A stretch of DNA of 64,000 nt from an uncultured Draconibacterium sp. (GTDB lineage Bacteria > Bacteroidota > Bacteroidia > Bacteroidales > Prolixibacteraceae): assembly GCA_947492175.1 (NCBI GenBank), contig CANLMQ010000011.1, positions 131,562 through 195,561 on the forward strand, in the 5' to 3' direction. A model generated the notes under the pieces. The model did no database searches. It was given only the letters and a program-made list of their open reading frames with translations, and was not told the origin of the DNA. The number at the start of each line of letters is the position of its first letter. Position 1 is the first letter of the stretch. The position numbers were made by a program, and so were the translations under genes. Shown here piece by piece: positions 1 to 9,286 of the stretch.

Positions 1-1306
1 ATGGCGTACTACCTATGAAAGAATCAGAAGAGTTAATGAATTTCTGGTTGGCCTGGAAAAATATTCAAAACTAGATGAAGAGACCAACAAGCTGTATGAA
101 GGACAGGCTCGCTTCTTCCGGGCTTTTCTATACTTTCAGTTAGCCAAACGCCACGGCGGTGTTATTCTGTACACCAACATGGATTTACAGAAGGATATCA
201 ACCGCTCATCGGAAGATGCAACCTGGGATCTCATTCAAAACGATCTTGAATATGCAGCTTCGGTATTACCAGTTGAATGGAATTCATCCAATGCAGGAAG
301 AGTTACAAAAGGTGCGGCCTTAGCTATGAAAAGCCGGGCCATGCTTTATGCAGAACGCTGGCAGGAAGTTGTTGATGCTGCTGATGCCGTTTTTGCTTTG
401 CAAGCTTACGATTTAACCGACAACTACGAAGATGCATGGAAAGGTGGTAATAAAGAATCTATTTTAGAATACAATTACCTGATTTCCGGTCCGTACCATA
501 CATTCGACAGAACATATGCAACATTTGGCGAAGTTGAAAACGAAGGCGGAAATGCAGTACCAACCCAGGAAATGGTTGAGTCGTACGAAACTGCTACCGG
601 AGAAACTGTTGATTGGTCTCCATGGCATGTAAGCGGTGGAACAAACCAACGGCCTCCTTACGAAGAACTGGAACCGCGTTTCAAGGCAACAGTTATTTAC
701 AACGGAGCAAACTGGCAGGGTAAAACAATGGAGAATTCTGTAAACGGTAACAACGGTCGTTACATGGGATACCGCAACGATACTTACACCAAAGGAAGAA
801 CTGTTACCGGTTACTACCTGCGTAAACTAAGAGACGAATCGCAAACCGACCTGGTAACTTACAAGAGTACACAAACCACTGTTGAAATTCGTTTAGCCGA
901 AGTATATCTGAATCGTGCCGAAGCCTACTACCAATTGGAAAAAGCAAATCTTGCACTAAACGATATCAACACTATTCGCACACGCCCGGGAGTAGGACTT
1001 CCTGCTAAAAAAGAATTATCAGGCGAAGAACTTTTTAAAGCCATTCGTCAGGAACGAAAAATAGAATTAGCCTATGAGGGGCATCTTTACTGGGACATGC
1101 GCCGCTGGAAACTTGCCCATGTTGAATACAACAATTACAGGGTTCACGGTATGAAGATTGCCAAAATTGGTGCCGAGTACCAATACGAATATATTGATTG
1201 CGATTTACAGGATAGAAAATTCCTGCCCAAAACCTATGTATTCCCAATTCCATACAGCGAACTTGCCAATAACTCTGCGATCGAGCAGTATGATGAATGG
1301 AAATAA
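1..1306 (+). CDS. SusD/RagB family outer-membrane glycan-binding lipoprotein, 5' end cut by window
   Basis: This is the C-terminal part of a SusD-like protein, which sits on the cell surface over a SusC TonB-dependent channel and helps capture oligosaccharides. The reading frame is open from base 2, so the start, signal peptide and lipobox lie outside the window. Visible family hallmarks are the tetratricopeptide-like segment ARFFRAFLYFQLAKRHGGV near the left edge, RLAEVYLNRAEAYYQL with an Asn/Ile/Arg-rich helix after it, and the C-terminal IRQERKIELAYEGHLYWDMRRW. An internal ATG at 179 is not the true start because the homologous sequence continues upstream of it. The SusC partner should lie just left of the window. 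The stop overlaps the upstream-most possible start of the next gene, so the two are probably co-transcribed. Confidence 0.93.
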   Translation, partial: WRTTYERIRRVNEFLVGLEKYSKLDEETNKLYEGQARFFRAFLYFQLAKRHGGVILYTNMDLQKDINRSSEDATWDLIQNDLEYAASVLPVEWNSSNAGRVTKGAALAMKSRAMLYAERWQEVVDAADAVFALQAYDLTDNYEDAWKGGNKESILEYNYLISGPYHTFDRTYATFGEVENEGGNAVPTQEMVESYETATGETVDWSPWHVSGGTNQRPPYEELEPRFKATVIYNGANWQGKTMENSVNGNNGRYMGYRNDTYTKGRTVTGYYLRKLRDESQTDLVTYKSTQTTVEIRLAEVYLNRAEAYYQLEKANLALNDINTIRTRPGVGLPAKKELSGEELFKAIRQERKIELAYEGHLYWDMRRWKLAHVEYNNYRVHGMKIAKIGAEYQYEYIDCDLQDRKFLPKTYVFPIPYSELANNSAIEQYDEWK

Positions 1307-1320
1307 AAATACCGAATATG

Positions 1321-2997
1321 ATGAAAAGAAATATTTTTGTAATCATAATGGGGTTGCTAATTACATTAAGCAGCTGCCAGAAACCCGAAGACCTTATTCC
1401 TTCGGTTTCAAGAAAAGGAATTAACAGCATTAAAGCAACTTTTGAAGACAAAACGGGAGAATTCTTTGGTTACATTTCCGGCGAAGACAGTTCCCGGATT
1501 ATAATCGAAATTCCATACTTTTTTCCTGAAACCAGCAACAACCAGGTTACTGCTGACCAATTGAAAAACATGCGGGTTTCGGCTAACATCGATGATAACG
1601 TCATTATCGAACCGGCACTGCTTTATATGGATCTTACCCAGGAAAATATAATTACGGTAACCGACCAGATTAAGCAGAAAAAACAGTATGTAGTAACCGG
1701 CGAAATCAAAAAGAGCGATAAAGCTGAGATCTCAGGGTTTAGCTTACCGTCCTTGCAACTCGAAGGAGTGGTTAACGAGGCTACCAGAACTATTTCGCTG
1801 GTATCAACTGAGACACTTGAACCTGCCCTTGCTGAAGTTACAATTTCTGCTCACGCAACCATCTCGCCAGACCCCAGAACCACTAAGCTGGACTATAACC
1901 AGGATGTGGTTCTAACAGTTACTGCACACGATGGAGAAACCAGCAATGTTTATACAGTGAAAAAAGAGGTACCTGGCAAATTGCCTTATGGTATCCGCGC
2001 AGGAAGTGCGAAACAGTTGTTTGCAAAAAAACTGAATGCAGATCTTGGAATTACAGTGGAACACCTGACTGGCGGAATTGCAGCAACCGGAAAATACGTA
2101 GTGCTTAATACACGTAATGAAAACAGTATCTATATTGATGCTAAAACCGGTGAAAAAGTTGGCACAATAGATTTGGGAGCAGCAAAAGGGCCACTTACCA
2201 ATTTCTACAACACCGCTGACGACAACGGCAATATCCTGATCTGTAATCTTGCACCAAATGCCGGTTCCTTTAAAATGTGGAAAGTAACTTCGGTAACTTC
2301 CACTCCGGAATTAATGATTGAATGGGATGGTGGTGTTGCTATCGGACGTAAATTCTCAGTTCAGGGAAGCATCGACGAAGATGCAATTATTACCGCACCG
2401 ATTTTAGCAGCCGGCCAGCAAATTGCGCGTTGGACTGTAACAAACGGAATACTTAGCTCGCAAACTCCTGAAATAATTCCAATGACCGGATTACCAAAAG
2501 GATGGAGCACTAATGCAGATGTCGTTTACACATCGGGTACGGATACTCATAGCGACTATTTCGTAACTTCATACTCCGACAACCAGTTTACATGGGTTAA
2601 CGGAAAAACCAATGCTGTAAAACATTTATTGGACCAAATCAGTACAAACTACATTCCTAATGCGGTTGACTGTATCAAATTCAATAATGCACAATACACT
2701 ACGCTCAACTGGTTGAACAGTTTCTCATGGGGATCAGCAGATGCAGTATGGTTATTGGATGTTACATCCGATGCCGGTTTTAACGGAAACCTAGAAACTA
2801 AAACATGCCCGGCAGTAATATGGGAGTGCGAAAGGAACGTTTATGGCGGAAAATCACTTTCTCCTTCTGTTATAAATGCAAACGGAACCGGCGATGTTGC
2901 TTTAACCGTATCTGAAGACGGCTACTATATGTATTTGTATTTTATGTTTACAAATGGGTACGTAGTTGGTTATCAGTTCGACTGTCTCGATATTTAA
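1321..2997 (+). CDS. Surface lipoprotein of the SusCD locus, DUF5018-like
   Basis: A lipoprotein of 558 residues in the place where Sus-type loci carry their surface glycan-binding protein. From the ATG at 1321 it has a basic start, a hydrophobic stretch and lipobox LSSC (Cys19), followed by QKPED, which resembles a surface-export signal. Earlier in-frame ATGs at 1297 and 1318 exist, but the 1297 start adds a charged extension ahead of the signal peptide and overlaps susD, so 1321 (or 1318) is preferred. The first 220 residues look like two small beta domains; the rest is beta-rich with repeated short strands, suggestive of a propeller. The resemblance to DUF5018 proteins is from memory of their N-terminal pattern and is not certain. 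Role inferred: binding glycan at the cell surface. Confidence 0.75.
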   Translation: MKRNIFVIIMGLLITLSSCQKPEDLIPSVSRKGINSIKATFEDKTGEFFGYISGEDSSRIIIEIPYFFPETSNNQVTADQLKNMRVSANIDDNVIIEPALLYMDLTQENIITVTDQIKQKKQYVVTGEIKKSDKAEISGFSLPSLQLEGVVNEATRTISLVSTETLEPALAEVTISAHATISPDPRTTKLDYNQDVVLTVTAHDGETSNVYTVKKEVPGKLPYGIRAGSAKQLFAKKLNADLGITVEHLTGGIAATGKYVVLNTRNENSIYIDAKTGEKVGTIDLGAAKGPLTNFYNTADDNGNILICNLAPNAGSFKMWKVTSVTSTPELMIEWDGGVAIGRKFSVQGSIDEDAIITAPILAAGQQIARWTVTNGILSSQTPEIIPMTGLPKGWSTNADVVYTSGTDTHSDYFVTSYSDNQFTWVNGKTNAVKHLLDQISTNYIPNAVDCIKFNNAQYTTLNWLNSFSWGSADAVWLLDVTSDAGFNGNLETKTCPAVIWECERNVYGGKSLSPSVINANGTGDVALTVSEDGYYMYLYFMFTNGYVVGYQFDCLDI

Positions 2998-3015
2998 AAA
3001 CTAGTAACAATAATA

Positions 3016-3053
3016 AATTGGCAGCGCTGTTAAACAGCGTTGCCAATTCTTTT
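3016..3053 (+). terminator. Intrinsic terminator after the susD-lipoprotein pair
   Basis: Two 16-nt arms (3016-3031 and 3033-3048) pair along their length with a single G.U, and are followed by CTTTT. It separates the SusD/lipoprotein transcript from the genes that follow. Confidence 0.8.
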
Positions 3054-3154
3054 CAACTAAAATACCGACGAATAAAAAGAAACAATAAAGCCAGGCGGCA
3101 AAAATCCACACCTTACAGTAACCGCGGTGGCCTTAAACTAAAGCAATGTAAATA

Positions 3155-4522
3155 ATGAAACAAGTACAATCAATTATCTCTTGGTCAATAGCGGTTTGGA
3201 TGCTGTTAACTTTAGCCGGATGTGGAGGGAAAGACCCGGTTACTCCGGAATGGGAATGGGATGATGACATCTCAAACGAAAAGAAACCCAGATTTATCTG
3301 GATTGATGCCGCTGCAAATTTCCCCGATTTTGCCAATAGCAAAGAAAATATTCTCAGGGATTTGAAACTGGCCAAAGAAGCAGGTTTTACAGGTGTAGTA
3401 GTAGATGTAAGACCAACAACCGGTGATGTACTTTTCGAAACCACGGTTGAAAACCAGGTTAGCTGGTTAGGCGCATGGCTCCCTGCCGGATATACAAAGA
3501 TTGAAAGAACTTCAACCTGGGATTACCTGCAGGCTTTTATCGATGCCGGACACAGCCTCGACCTGAAAGTTTACGCCGGAGTAAATACTTTCTCGGGCGG
3601 AAATACAACGTCAATCGGTTCCGAAGGAATGTTATTCCGAAATCCAGAAAGAAAAGAATGGGCAACCTCACTACTTACCCAAAGTGGAATTGTAAATACT
3701 CTTGACAGAAGTGCAAACGGTGCCAAATTCTTTAATCCTGTTCGCGAGGATGTTCAGAATTACCTCTGCGATATGCTTGCAGATCTCGCATCTTATGAAG
3801 GTTTGGACGGAATTATTTTAGACCGCGGGAGATTCAACGGAATGAACAGTGATTTCTCTGACTACACAAAGGAAAAATTTGAAAATTTCCTGGGATCATC
3901 AGTTCCCAACTTCCCCACAGATGTAATGATACCCGGAACCACCGAAGGGAAATTACCCAATCCTCAGCCTACTTACATGAAAAAATGGCTGGAATTCAGA
4001 GTGAAAGTAATTCACGACTTTATGGAGAAAGCCAAAAATACAGTAAAAGATATTAATCCTGAAATTCAGTTTGGAGTATACGTTGGTGGTTGGTATTCCA
4101 GTTATTACGGAGTAGGAGTAAATTGGGCCAGTCCTACTTTCAATGCTGCCTCTACCTACTCGCAATGGGCAACATCAGAATACAAAAACTACGGTTATGC
4201 CGATCTGATGGATATTATTATTATCGGCGCCTACGCAGCTCCGACAAGAATTTACGGTTCAACAGAATGGACAGTTCAGGGATTCTGCTCGCAGGCTGCC
4301 AACAAAATAAAAGACGATGCCCTTGTTATAGGAGGTCCTGATGTTGGAAACGGAGACTGGGCAAGCTCGAGCGATGCAGTAACCGGGCAGGCAATAATTC
4401 AATCAGTAGATGCAGCAATGAGTGCCTGCGATGGATACTTCCTTTTCGACATGATCCACCTGAAAAAGAAAAACCAATGGCACTATGCCCAAAAGGGTAT
4501 TGAAGCCGCAACATCAAAATAA
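3155..4522 (+). CDS. GHL10-like (DUF187-type) glycoside hydrolase-like lipoprotein, copy 1
   Basis: A 455-residue lipoprotein with signal peptide and lipobox LAGC (Cys23), then an acidic linker and a predicted (beta/alpha)8 barrel. It resembles the GHL10 family of glycoside hydrolase-like barrels: IWIDAAANF starts strand 1, VVVDVRPTTGDVLF follows, LKVYAGVNTF lies at about 138-146, and DGIILDRGR at 218-226 carries the conserved Asp of the fourth strand, a candidate catalytic acid. A later YGYADLMDIIIIGAY marks a C-terminal strand. The next gene is a collinear paralogue with 29 bases between them. The protein probably acts on the cell surface or in the periplasm on a glycan imported by the SusCD pair. 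Catalytic activity of GHL10 proteins is poorly defined, so the substrate is unknown. Confidence 0.75.
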   Translation: MKQVQSIISWSIAVWMLLTLAGCGGKDPVTPEWEWDDDISNEKKPRFIWIDAAANFPDFANSKENILRDLKLAKEAGFTGVVVDVRPTTGDVLFETTVENQVSWLGAWLPAGYTKIERTSTWDYLQAFIDAGHSLDLKVYAGVNTFSGGNTTSIGSEGMLFRNPERKEWATSLLTQSGIVNTLDRSANGAKFFNPVREDVQNYLCDMLADLASYEGLDGIILDRGRFNGMNSDFSDYTKEKFENFLGSSVPNFPTDVMIPGTTEGKLPNPQPTYMKKWLEFRVKVIHDFMEKAKNTVKDINPEIQFGVYVGGWYSSYYGVGVNWASPTFNAASTYSQWATSEYKNYGYADLMDIIIIGAYAAPTRIYGSTEWTVQGFCSQAANKIKDDALVIGGPDVGNGDWASSSDAVTGQAIIQSVDAAMSACDGYFLFDMIHLKKKNQWHYAQKGIEAATSK

Positions 4523-4551
4523 TAAACGGAAAAGATCTAAAATCTAAAAAA

Positions 4552-5907
4552 ATGAAAAAATCAATATTATTAGCGCTGCTAACTTCTGCTGTATTATTTT
4601 TTGGTTGTTCACAGAACTCCAAACCGAAAAAAGCCGCTGCAACAATCGACAAACTATCGATGATGTGGTTCGATGCCGAAGCAAATTTTGAACGTTTCAG
4701 TTATCCTGACTCTATTGATTATTACCTGGAAAAAATTAATAGCATTGGTTTTACCGATGCCATTGTAGATATGCGCCCGATTACAGGCGAGGTTTTATAT
4801 AAAAGTAAGTTTGCTCCCCAAATGACAGAATGGGATGGTTTTGAACGTCCCGATTTCGACTACCTCGCTCATTTTATCAAAAAAGCACACGAGCTGGGAA
4901 TTAAAGTCCACGTATCGCTGAATACTTTTGTAGGAGGTCATAATTTCTTCGATCGTGGTCAGGTTTACATCAACCATCCCGAATGGGCTTCAATGGTTTA
5001 CACTCCGGATCAGGGAATTGTAAATATTATGACGTTAAAGAAAAAATATTCGGCCATGATCAACCCGATCAATCCCGACTTTCAAAAACATATGCTGGAT
5101 GTTTTAACCGAAATTACCACGCAATATCCTGATCTCGACGGAATCATCCTCGATCGTGTAAGGTACGATGGAATTATGGCCGATTTCTCTGATTTTTCAA
5201 AACAAAAATTTGAAGAATTCCTGGGAGAAGAAATAAAAAACTTCCCGGCCGACATTTACGAATGGAAAACCAAAGCGGATGGCAACAGTGACTATGCTCA
5301 GGGAAAATATTTCAAAAAATGGATCGAATGGAGAGCAAAAAACATTTACGATTTTATGTCGCTGGCCTCAAAAACGGTAAAAGAAGCGAACCCGAAAATA
5401 TCGTTTGGAACATACACTGGTGCATGGTATCCTTCTTATTTCGAAGTGGGTGTTAACTGGGCCAGCAAACACTACGATGTTGCAAAAGATTTTAACTGGG
5501 CAACTACGGAATACAAAAACTACGGATATGCCGAAGTACTTGACTTGTTTACGATAGGTAATTATTACACCAATATTACTATGCAAGACTACCTGGTAAA
5601 CAACAATCTGGTTAAAAATGAAACCGATAGTAAAGCTGCACGTGGTACATGGTACTGCGTTGAGGGATCTTGCGAAAAAGTTAAAGGAATAATGAACGGC
5701 CGCCCATTTTACGGAGGGATTCTGGTTGACCAATTCTACAACAACCGTCCGCAATTATCGCGGTCAATTGCCATGAACTTCCAGGCTTCCGACGGATTAA
5801 TGATGTTTGATATCGTTCACATCATCCGAAAAAATTTGTGGAAAGAAGTTGAAGACGGATTCAAAATGGCTGCCGATCCTGATTATTTCAAAAACGAAAA
5901 TCAATAA
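4552..5907 (+). CDS. GHL10-like (DUF187-type) glycoside hydrolase-like lipoprotein, copy 2
   Basis: A 451-residue lipoprotein (lipobox LFFGC, Cys19) collinear with the preceding gene: MMWFDAEANF, IVDMRPITGEVLY, VHVSLNTFVGG and DGIILDRVR (Asp201) all have counterparts there, as does ATTEYKNYGYAEVLD. The shared order of motifs indicates a tandem duplication that has since diverged. Differences include a lysine-rich post-lipobox stretch instead of the acidic one in copy 1, which may mean periplasmic rather than surface placement, and two nearby cysteines (WYCVEGSCEK) that could form a disulfide. Both copies keep the candidate catalytic Asp. The pair may act on successive linkages of one glycan; that is inference. 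Confidence 0.75.
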   Translation: MKKSILLALLTSAVLFFGCSQNSKPKKAAATIDKLSMMWFDAEANFERFSYPDSIDYYLEKINSIGFTDAIVDMRPITGEVLYKSKFAPQMTEWDGFERPDFDYLAHFIKKAHELGIKVHVSLNTFVGGHNFFDRGQVYINHPEWASMVYTPDQGIVNIMTLKKKYSAMINPINPDFQKHMLDVLTEITTQYPDLDGIILDRVRYDGIMADFSDFSKQKFEEFLGEEIKNFPADIYEWKTKADGNSDYAQGKYFKKWIEWRAKNIYDFMSLASKTVKEANPKISFGTYTGAWYPSYFEVGVNWASKHYDVAKDFNWATTEYKNYGYAEVLDLFTIGNYYTNITMQDYLVNNNLVKNETDSKAARGTWYCVEGSCEKVKGIMNGRPFYGGILVDQFYNNRPQLSRSIAMNFQASDGLMMFDIVHIIRKNLWKEVEDGFKMAADPDYFKNENQ

Positions 5908-5995
5908 AAAAATTTATTTCGGATTCCCAAAACCGGAATAATACGAATTGATAGTTTGAAAAACTAATACAAACAAGACTTATAACAATAACAGA

Positions 5996-7414
5996 ATGAA
6001 ACGAGCTGTTTCTTTAGATGTTTTACGCGGTCTCTCAATTTTTGGGATGGTACTTTCCGGCACAATCCCGTTTGGGAATGCCCTACCGGCCTGGATGTTT
6101 CATGCGCAGTGCCCGCCACCAACCCATGCTTTTAACCCGGAAATTCCGGGTATTACCTGGGTTGACCTGGTGTTGCCGGTTTTTATATTTTGCATGGGAG
6201 CATCTATTCCGCTGGCAATAGGAAAAAAACTGGACAGAGGACAAACATATCGCGAAACGATCAGGCACATTTTTTCTCGTTTTGCAATACTAGTACTTTT
6301 TGCAATTTATATTGCCCATATTATGCCACGTGCCATAGGCAAAGGCTTTTTAAATCTGAACCTCTCTGGAAGCAATGTAACGGGCTACGACCTGCAGTTA
6401 TTTACCCTACTTGGTTTTCTGCTTATGTTTCCGATGTTTGCTGTTATCAAAGACTCAAGAAAGAGGATCGTTTTCCGCACCGTTGGATGGGGAGGAGCAG
6501 TAGCATTGTTAGTGGCTTTCCGTTTTATTTACGGACAGGAGTTTTCGCTGCACCGCAGTAATATCATTATCTTATTGCTTGCCAATGTGTATTTTCTTGG
6601 CGCACTGAGTTGGTTGCTTACACGCAAAAGTGCCACAGCAAGGCTGGCGGTTTTTATTTTCTGGGCAGCCATTCAACTTGCATGCAAATACTCCGGGATT
6701 GGAAATCTAACCGACAGCTATCAGTTTGTATCATGGTTTTTCCGCTTAAATATGAGTTATTACATGCTCTTATTAATTCCGGCAACCCTTATTGGCGATA
6801 TAATTGTAAAACGTTTAAATTCTTCCGATGAATTTGGGAGCAAAGAAATAAACAGCATCTGGAAACACATATTTTTCACAGGTGTTTTGCTTGTTTCAGT
6901 TTGGTTAACCATTGCACTTTTTGCAAGATGGACTACTGCAGTTTACATTATAACTCCGCTTGTTTTGGCTTCCCTGTATTTTATAGTAACCAAATACATT
7001 CCGGAATACCGAAAGATGTTCTCTGTTGCAGCCTACCTCATCGTTATTGGTTTAATAGTAGAGCCAGTGGAAGGCGGTATAAAAAAAGATCATGTAACCG
7101 TTTCGTATCTTCTGATAACCGGTGGTATTTCTGTAAATCTGCTCCTGTTTCTCGATTATGTAGTTGTCTATTTCAGAAATAGCAGGTGGATAAAATTATT
7201 TGAAGGAGCAGGAAGTAATCCGCTTATGGCATATGTAATGTCAACCTGGTTTGCATTTCCGCTACTCCATGTTAGTTTTTTAATCGGAATTTACAATGTT
7301 TTGTATCCGGCAGGGTATCCGTGGATTGGAGTGCTTAGGGCTACTTGCCTTGTACTCCTTATAATGGCTGCTGTAAACTGGATGGTAAAAAAGAAAATAG
7401 TATGGAGAGTTTGA
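5996..7414 (+). CDS. DUF5009 / HGSNAT-like multi-spanning acetyltransferase
   Basis: An integral membrane protein of 472 residues with roughly eleven hydrophobic helices. The N-terminal SLDVLRGLSIFGMVL followed by the WVDLVLPVFIFCMGASI block is the signature of the family containing human lysosomal heparan-alpha-glucosaminide N-acetyltransferase and bacterial NagX. Those proteins move acetyl groups from cytosolic acetyl-CoA across the membrane to glucosamine ends. Bacterial members usually lie in amino-sugar or chitin loci, and this one precedes a symporter, an acyl-glucosamine epimerase-like enzyme and two esterases. That neighbourhood suggests handling of acetylated hexosamine, but the acceptor is not shown by the sequence. 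It starts the tightly packed gene run that ends at 14994. Confidence 0.8.
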   Translation: MKRAVSLDVLRGLSIFGMVLSGTIPFGNALPAWMFHAQCPPPTHAFNPEIPGITWVDLVLPVFIFCMGASIPLAIGKKLDRGQTYRETIRHIFSRFAILVLFAIYIAHIMPRAIGKGFLNLNLSGSNVTGYDLQLFTLLGFLLMFPMFAVIKDSRKRIVFRTVGWGGAVALLVAFRFIYGQEFSLHRSNIIILLLANVYFLGALSWLLTRKSATARLAVFIFWAAIQLACKYSGIGNLTDSYQFVSWFFRLNMSYYMLLLIPATLIGDIIVKRLNSSDEFGSKEINSIWKHIFFTGVLLVSVWLTIALFARWTTAVYIITPLVLASLYFIVTKYIPEYRKMFSVAAYLIVIGLIVEPVEGGIKKDHVTVSYLLITGGISVNLLLFLDYVVVYFRNSRWIKLFEGAGSNPLMAYVMSTWFAFPLLHVSFLIGIYNVLYPAGYPWIGVLRATCLVLLIMAAVNWMVKKKIVWRV

Positions 7415-7453
7415 TTTACGCTAAATCAGACCTCGTTATAAAAAATAAAAAAA

Positions 7454-9286
7454 ATGAACTTCGACGTAATCGACATATCCATTATTTTTGGGTATTTATT
7501 GATCTGTATCTTTATTGGTTTCTGGATATCGAAAAGGGCCAGTAAGAATCTTCAGAATTATTTCCTGGGCGGGAATAAATTAAAATGGTATTTTTTGGGT
7601 CTTTCCAATGGTTCGGGGATGTTTGACATTTCGGGAACAACCTGGACTGTAACCATCTTTTTCATATATGGACTAAAAAGCGTTTGGATTCCCTGGCTCT
7701 GGCCTGTCTGGAACCAGATTTTCATTATGATATTTATGGCCATCTGGCTGCGACGCTCAAATGTGATGACTGGTGCAGAATGGATAATTACCCGTTTTGG
7801 TGAAGAAAAGGGAGGAAAACTGTCGCATATAATCGTAGTGGTATTTGCCATCATCAGTGCCATTGGTTTCATCGCCTATTTCTTTGTTGGAATCGGAAAA
7901 TTTGCAGTAACCATTTTCCCTTGGGATCTTTCTTTCTACATAGGCTCCATTCATTTTATTTCGGAATATGTTTATGCTACAATTTTGCTGGCACTTACTA
8001 CCATTTATGTAATAAAAGGAGGAATGTACAGCGTGGTAGCTACCGAAGTACTGCAGTTTTTTGTAATGACAGTTGCTTGTATTGCAGTAGCATGGTTTGC
8101 CATGAATAAAGTTTCAGCCGACCAGATTAACGCTGCTGTTCCCGACGGATGGTACAACTTAATGCCAAGTTGGGAAACCGGCATTGACTGGACAGGGATT
8201 TTCGATCAGGTGAATGAAAAAATTGCTCAGGACGGCTTTGGTATGTTAGGCGCACTGGTAATGATGATGTTTTTCAAAGGTATCTTTTCAAGTCTGGCTG
8301 GTCCGGTGCCAGGTTACGACATGCAGCGCGTTCTATCAACACAAACTCCGCGCGATGCCGCAAAAATGAGTGGACTGACTTCGCTTGTTCTTTATCCGCC
8401 ACGCTACCTTATGGTGGCTGGTCTGGGAGTTCTCGGGCTTGTTTTTGTAACACCGGTAATGAAAGCCAACGGAGGAGACATTGATTTTGAAAAAATTCTG
8501 CCTTATGTAATTAACAACCTGCTTCCGGTTGGACTAAAAGGAATTATCATGGCCGGACTATTGGCTGCTTTTATGTCAACTTTTTCGGCATTTGTTAATG
8601 CAGCCCCGGCATACATTGTAAACGATTTATATAAAAAATACATCAATCCGAATGCTTCCAACAAGAAATATATTCATATCAGCTACATTGCATCCATAGG
8701 AATTGTAATAGTAGGAATTATATTCGGTTTTTTCTCGGCATCCATTAACTCATTAACGCTTTGGATTACCTCGTCGCTTTACGGTGGATATGTAGCATCT
8801 AATGTTCTGAAATGGGTATGGTGGCGATTTAACGGATACGGGTATTTCTGGGGAATGTTGGCAGGCTTGCTCGCGTCAACCATTAAATTCCTGTTTTTCC
8901 CGAATACACCCGACATCTACCTTTTCCCGCTGATATTAGCAATGGCCTCTGCAGGAAGTTTCCTCGGATGTCTTCTTACAAAACCTGTAAGCGATGATGT
9001 TCTAATTGAATTCTACAAAAATGTACGCCCGTGGGGTTGGTGGGGACCAATTCACAAAAAAGCCCTGAAGAAGTATCCGAACCTGACCCAAAATAAGGAT
9101 CTCGCCCGCGACAGTTTCAATGTTTTGGTTGGCATAGTATGGCAAATGACGCTAATCGTAGCACCAATTTATTTGGTGATCAGACACTTTAACGGGTTAA
9201 TTATCTCGCTGATATTATTAGCCGTAACCTCAGCAATATTAAAATTCAACTGGCTCGACAAAATTAAAGATTATGAAAAAGTTTAA
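7454..9286 (+). CDS. Sodium:solute symporter (SSS family)
   Basis: A 610-residue inner-membrane transporter with about thirteen hydrophobic helices. Features of the SSS family are the early YFLGGNKLKWYFLGLSNGSGMFDISGT-type region (a helix-1 break and a Ser/Gly-rich segment around residues 35-65), MAGLLAAFMSTFSAFVNAAPAYIVNDLY with clustered Ser/Thr for the second sodium site, and an extended C-terminus. Bacteroidota members in glycan loci import monosaccharides such as sialic acid, GlcNAc or neutral sugars. It is likely the route by which the product of this locus enters the cytoplasm, where the DUF4434 and epimerase proteins act. Its last 14 bases overlap the next gene, so the two are coupled. 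Confidence 0.88.
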   Translation: MNFDVIDISIIFGYLLICIFIGFWISKRASKNLQNYFLGGNKLKWYFLGLSNGSGMFDISGTTWTVTIFFIYGLKSVWIPWLWPVWNQIFIMIFMAIWLRRSNVMTGAEWIITRFGEEKGGKLSHIIVVVFAIISAIGFIAYFFVGIGKFAVTIFPWDLSFYIGSIHFISEYVYATILLALTTIYVIKGGMYSVVATEVLQFFVMTVACIAVAWFAMNKVSADQINAAVPDGWYNLMPSWETGIDWTGIFDQVNEKIAQDGFGMLGALVMMMFFKGIFSSLAGPVPGYDMQRVLSTQTPRDAAKMSGLTSLVLYPPRYLMVAGLGVLGLVFVTPVMKANGGDIDFEKILPYVINNLLPVGLKGIIMAGLLAAFMSTFSAFVNAAPAYIVNDLYKKYINPNASNKKYIHISYIASIGIVIVGIIFGFFSASINSLTLWITSSLYGGYVASNVLKWVWWRFNGYGYFWGMLAGLLASTIKFLFFPNTPDIYLFPLILAMASAGSFLGCLLTKPVSDDVLIEFYKNVRPWGWWGPIHKKALKKYPNLTQNKDLARDSFNVLVGIVWQMTLIVAPIYLVIRHFNGLIISLILLAVTSAILKFNWLDKIKDYEKV

